Below, piece by piece: positions 61,335-64,000 of a DNA stretch of 64,000 nucleotides; position 1 is the stretch's first letter; each line of letters opens with the position of its first letter. A program made the position numbers and the translations under genes. The notes under the pieces were generated by a model. It saw only the letters and a list, made by a program, of their open reading frames with translations. It was not told the origin of the DNA and did no database searches. Source of the DNA: Ascidia mentula (lineage: Eukaryota > Chordata > Ascidiacea > Phlebobranchia > Ascidiidae); the NCBI GenBank assembly GCA_947561715.1, contig OX387203.1, positions 6,510,001 through 6,574,000 on the forward strand. The letters run 5' to 3'.

Positions 61335-63992
61335 CCGGGTAATTTCATCATGTCGTTTCTGGAGTAATCCGTGCATATCGTACTTATTGAATAACTTTGT
61401 TGTCCTGCAAAGATAATATAAACAAAGATAATAATAAAATAATACAATTATACTTCATCCAAGTAAGGAAAAATTAAATGAAAATATAACCAGTTAATGT
61501 GGTCTGCGGACAATCGTTGAATTTCCTACGATGTTGTCCATCTCTGCGGAAAAAGTACACAAGCGAAAAACAAAGACTCAACGGATATGCAAACAATACA
61601 TAAAATAATATTTCAAACAAAGTACATTGTCCAACAGAAATGTACTCTTCGTATGTCCTTCCAACCCAAGCAACAGGGCATTTGCAATAGAAAAATATAT
61701 AAAACACATATTTTAAATGAAGCACATTGTTCAACAGAAATGTCCTTCCAACCCAAGCAACTGGGCAATTGCAACAGAAAAATAAAAAAAATTATATTTC
61801 AAACAAAGTACATTGTCCAACAGAAATGTACTCTTCGTATGTCCTTCCAACCCAAGCAACTGGGCATTTGCAATAGAAAAATATATAAAACACATATTTT
61901 AAATGAAGCACATTGTTCAACAGAAATGTCCTTCCAACCCAAGCAACTGGGCAATTACAGTAAGAAACAAAATATATAAAACACATATTTTAAATGAAGC
62001 ACGATGTCCAACAGAAGTGTCTTCTTCATATGTCGGTACTGATCAACAGTTTTCCGACTGCCCAGTGTGTTCTTCCAGGGCATTCAGTTAAAATCCTTAT
62101 GCTAGTTTCATTCCAAGTAGCAACTTTGGATTTAATGCTGGTATTTCGGTTTTGACGAGTTCGATTCTCTCAGTTTGAAAGATTCGCGGGCGGTGCCTGA
62201 AACAAGTAAGTTTATAGGTTATGCCTGGATGTATGTAAACATGTATGTATATAATGGGGCAGTTGAATTCACCTTTCAAGACCGAAACTAGAAGACCCTT
62301 TGATGCTATATGCTTCTATATGGAGGTTGGTCATTCCCAGAAATGTCCTCGTAGTAAAAGATTTGCATGAAAAAAATCCGGTATTATTCGAAATAATAGT
62401 TGGCGACATTGTAAATATCCGTTTCTAATATAATCAAAATATTATTGTTTTACACTGCTGTAGCGGGAACTTGCAAGTATAGTGTTATGAAATTTTTATT
62501 TGTTGAATGGTCGATGTTTGCCGTCTTTGGTGAAAAAATTCCAAAGCATTGGTTGTTGGAAGGACAAAAATTCGTGATGTTAAAATGGGATGTAATTCTG
62601 TATTCTTTCACGCAATGTTATGTCCAATCCTGACGCAGAACGCAGGCGAGGACCGTGCACTGTCCTCGCAAAATAAAAAGCAGCAGCAGCAAACGTTGTA
62701 GTGACAAGTACCGGGGGATGTAGTGAGAAGGAAAAGGCGCAGAGAGCATGGAATGGTAACCGGATGAAACCGGTTTCAACCAGTTACCGATATTACACCG
62801 GGTACTTGCTCAAGACAACGCATAACATAAAATAAAACAAAACATGCATGCATGCGAGCGCGGCGGAACAGGATTGGACACATTTTTACGTGACGTACAA
62901 ATTCAAATTGTCCAGCATAAATGCTCTATCAAAAGTTGGGCCTACTGTGAAGTGAGTTTTTAGTCCAAGTTGTTACACTGCAAATTTGGGAAGGTTTGGT
63001 AATGCAACTAGATAAGCCTTTTTTAGGTCAATAATGTGAAACACATGAACTTTACAACCAAGATAAACTTGCAACACTTATCCGACGCTGTCCCGACGGC
63101 TGGGAAGCTTGATCGTTGAAGACCTATAACACACAAACACTTGCAACTAAACAAAGTTGCCACAAAGCCGGGCAATGTTTCAACCTAGTAAAACTAAATT
63201 TCGTGATCCAGGACTACGACTAATACAATGCTTGTGTTGGGCCCACAGCCGTATGTAAAAACATATTGTTGTATGTAGTCAACTAAATGGCGACACATGA
63301 AATTGATGCATCTGGAGTTTGCTATGCATAATGTGATTGTTATGCATTAACATTAAGTTGGGCTAACAGCAACGAAGGCATAAGTCTGTAATACCTGATG
63401 GGAAGAGTGATATCGCTGGATCTTATTTGTAAAACTGCTGCTGTGCAACTTCGCTGTGTTCATAAAATCTGTAAACAAAACCGAATGTTAGACACAACTG
63501 CTTGTAATATTAACTATTTGCTGGTCCAGCAAGGAATCAACGCCGTAACAGTTGCTCACTTCACAACTTATACACAACTACCACTTTCTCAGTTGCAACA
63601 AAAACAAAACCCACCTGATGTAATAACATTTTTTTACGATGGATAGACGCTTTCTCTCCGCTGAATGTGTTTCGAGGCACAAACTTAATAAGTCGACCGC
63701 TGGTACCGACATATATCTACATAAATCGACGTTACATGCAGTACACGGTACCTTAATATAGTGTTACTGCATGCACTTTGCACTACATTAGCGTAACAAT
63801 TTCGAAAAATCTAAATCGGACAACATTTCATCATTAAGTCGTAACTAAAGTTCAACATAGCTGCCTAAAACCATGCTTAAAACAAACGTACAACTATCCG
63901 CCATCCGCACATTTTAACGATAATCTTACTTAACTTGAGCAAAAAAGAGCAAAACTTACTTCCAGCATCTTTACTTCGTCAAACACGTCCAT
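61335..63992 (-). CDS. Possible minus-strand gene, two exons recognised
   Basis: Two splice-flanked open segments suggest a gene read leftward from the right edge. The first, 63992-63960, starts with ATG, encodes MDVFDEVKMLE and stops exactly at a consensus donor (GTAAGT, phase 0). The second, 61404-61335, lies between a strong acceptor (pyrimidine-rich, TTTGCAG) and donor GTAAGC and encodes TKLFNKYDMHGLLQKRHDEI within a 23-codon open frame (entry phase 2, exit phase 0). The phases mean at least one exon between them is missing from my reading. A candidate entered by the acceptor just right of 63112 (encoding FNDQASQPSGQRRISVASLS) is only weakly supported by its donor. I recognise no family. 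Confidence 0.3.
61611..62040 (+). repeat. Higher-order tandem repeat, 186-bp period
   Basis: Two kinds of related unit alternate: a unit of about 100 bp starting TTTCAAACAAAGTACATTG (61611, again at 61797) and one of about 86 bp starting TTTTAAATGAAGCACATTG. The pair repeats with a 186-bp period, and a partial, more diverged third copy follows to about 62040. The units share TCCTTCCAACCCAAGCAA and CAACAGAAATGT. Copies within the pair differ more than copies one period apart, so the dimer was duplicated as a whole. 186 is divisible by three, which keeps one long frame open by repetition. Confidence 0.85.
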
Positions 63993-64000
63993 TCTCTAAC

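Noticed and set aside
62150-62180. GAGTTCGATTCTCTC resembling a tRNA B box
   Set aside because: No A box at the right distance and no acceptor stem or anticodon arm can be folded around it.
62097-62202. Minus-strand open segment after a good TTGTTTCAG acceptor
   Set aside because: No acceptable donor before its stop, and a plus-strand donor overlaps the same bases, so the strand is ambiguous.
1-64000. CRISPR arrays, tRNA/rRNA genes, complete DNA transposons, retroviral or Polinton-like elements
   Set aside because: I looked for regular spacers, tRNA boxes, long terminal or inverted repeats and polymerase, integrase or capsid motifs and saw none that hold up. The only mobile-element trace is the short LINE-like fragment.

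Overview
The window is animal nuclear DNA. It has GT-AG introns, phase-1 exons that each encode one extracellular domain, AATAAA poly(A) signals and AT-rich non-coding sequence. The gene content (a three-exon sFRP1/5, an alpha-1,3-fucosyltransferase, an invertebrate-type O-fucosyltransferase, mosaic CUB/EGF/CCP receptors and mucins) suggests an invertebrate deuterostome. An ascidian tunicate is my best guess, but nothing here proves it.

Layout, left to right: (1) 300-1266, +, the last two exons of a GT10 fucosyltransferase whose 5' part lies outside the window. (2) 1.3-8.4 kb, no recognisable gene; the last kilobase is a plausible promoter region for the next gene. (3) 8455-21460, +, a complete secreted frizzled-related protein (sFRP1/5 type) in three exons with introns of 4.7 and 7.3 kb; intron 2 holds a diverged tandem duplication and a 17-bp direct repeat. 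(4) 21.5-28.1 kb, no complete gene, but an orphan EGF-like exon, a probable LINE endonuclease scrap and a perfect 11-bp hairpin. (5) 28155-31901 and 35188-40842, +, two tandem paralogues. Each has a signal peptide and eight copies of a six-cysteine module that I cannot match to a named domain, followed by a Thr-rich mucin stalk. The first appears secreted; the second has a transmembrane exon. (6) 42221-46252, -, a complete eight-exon GDP-fucose protein O-fucosyltransferase-like gene. (7) 48403-57382, +, a complete 23-exon receptor: signal peptide, CUB, 17 EGF repeats, one CCP/sushi domain, one transmembrane segment and a basic tail. It is divergent from gene 6 across about 2.15 kb. (8) 57.4-64 kb, mostly non-coding, with a 186-bp higher-order tandem repeat and scattered splice-flanked short exons on the minus strand that may belong to a gene starting near the right edge.

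Nearly everything encoded is secretory-pathway or cell-surface: two fucosyltransferase families, a Wnt antagonist, two mucin-like proteins and an EGF-array receptor. The EGF array carries 11 O-fucose and 11 O-glucose consensus sites and lies next to an O-fucosyltransferase-like gene. The main candidate for something undescribed is the six-cysteine-module mucin pair, with the O-fucosyltransferase/EGF-receptor divergent pair second. All exon boundaries were read by eye from splice consensus, reading phase and domain continuity, without transcript data.
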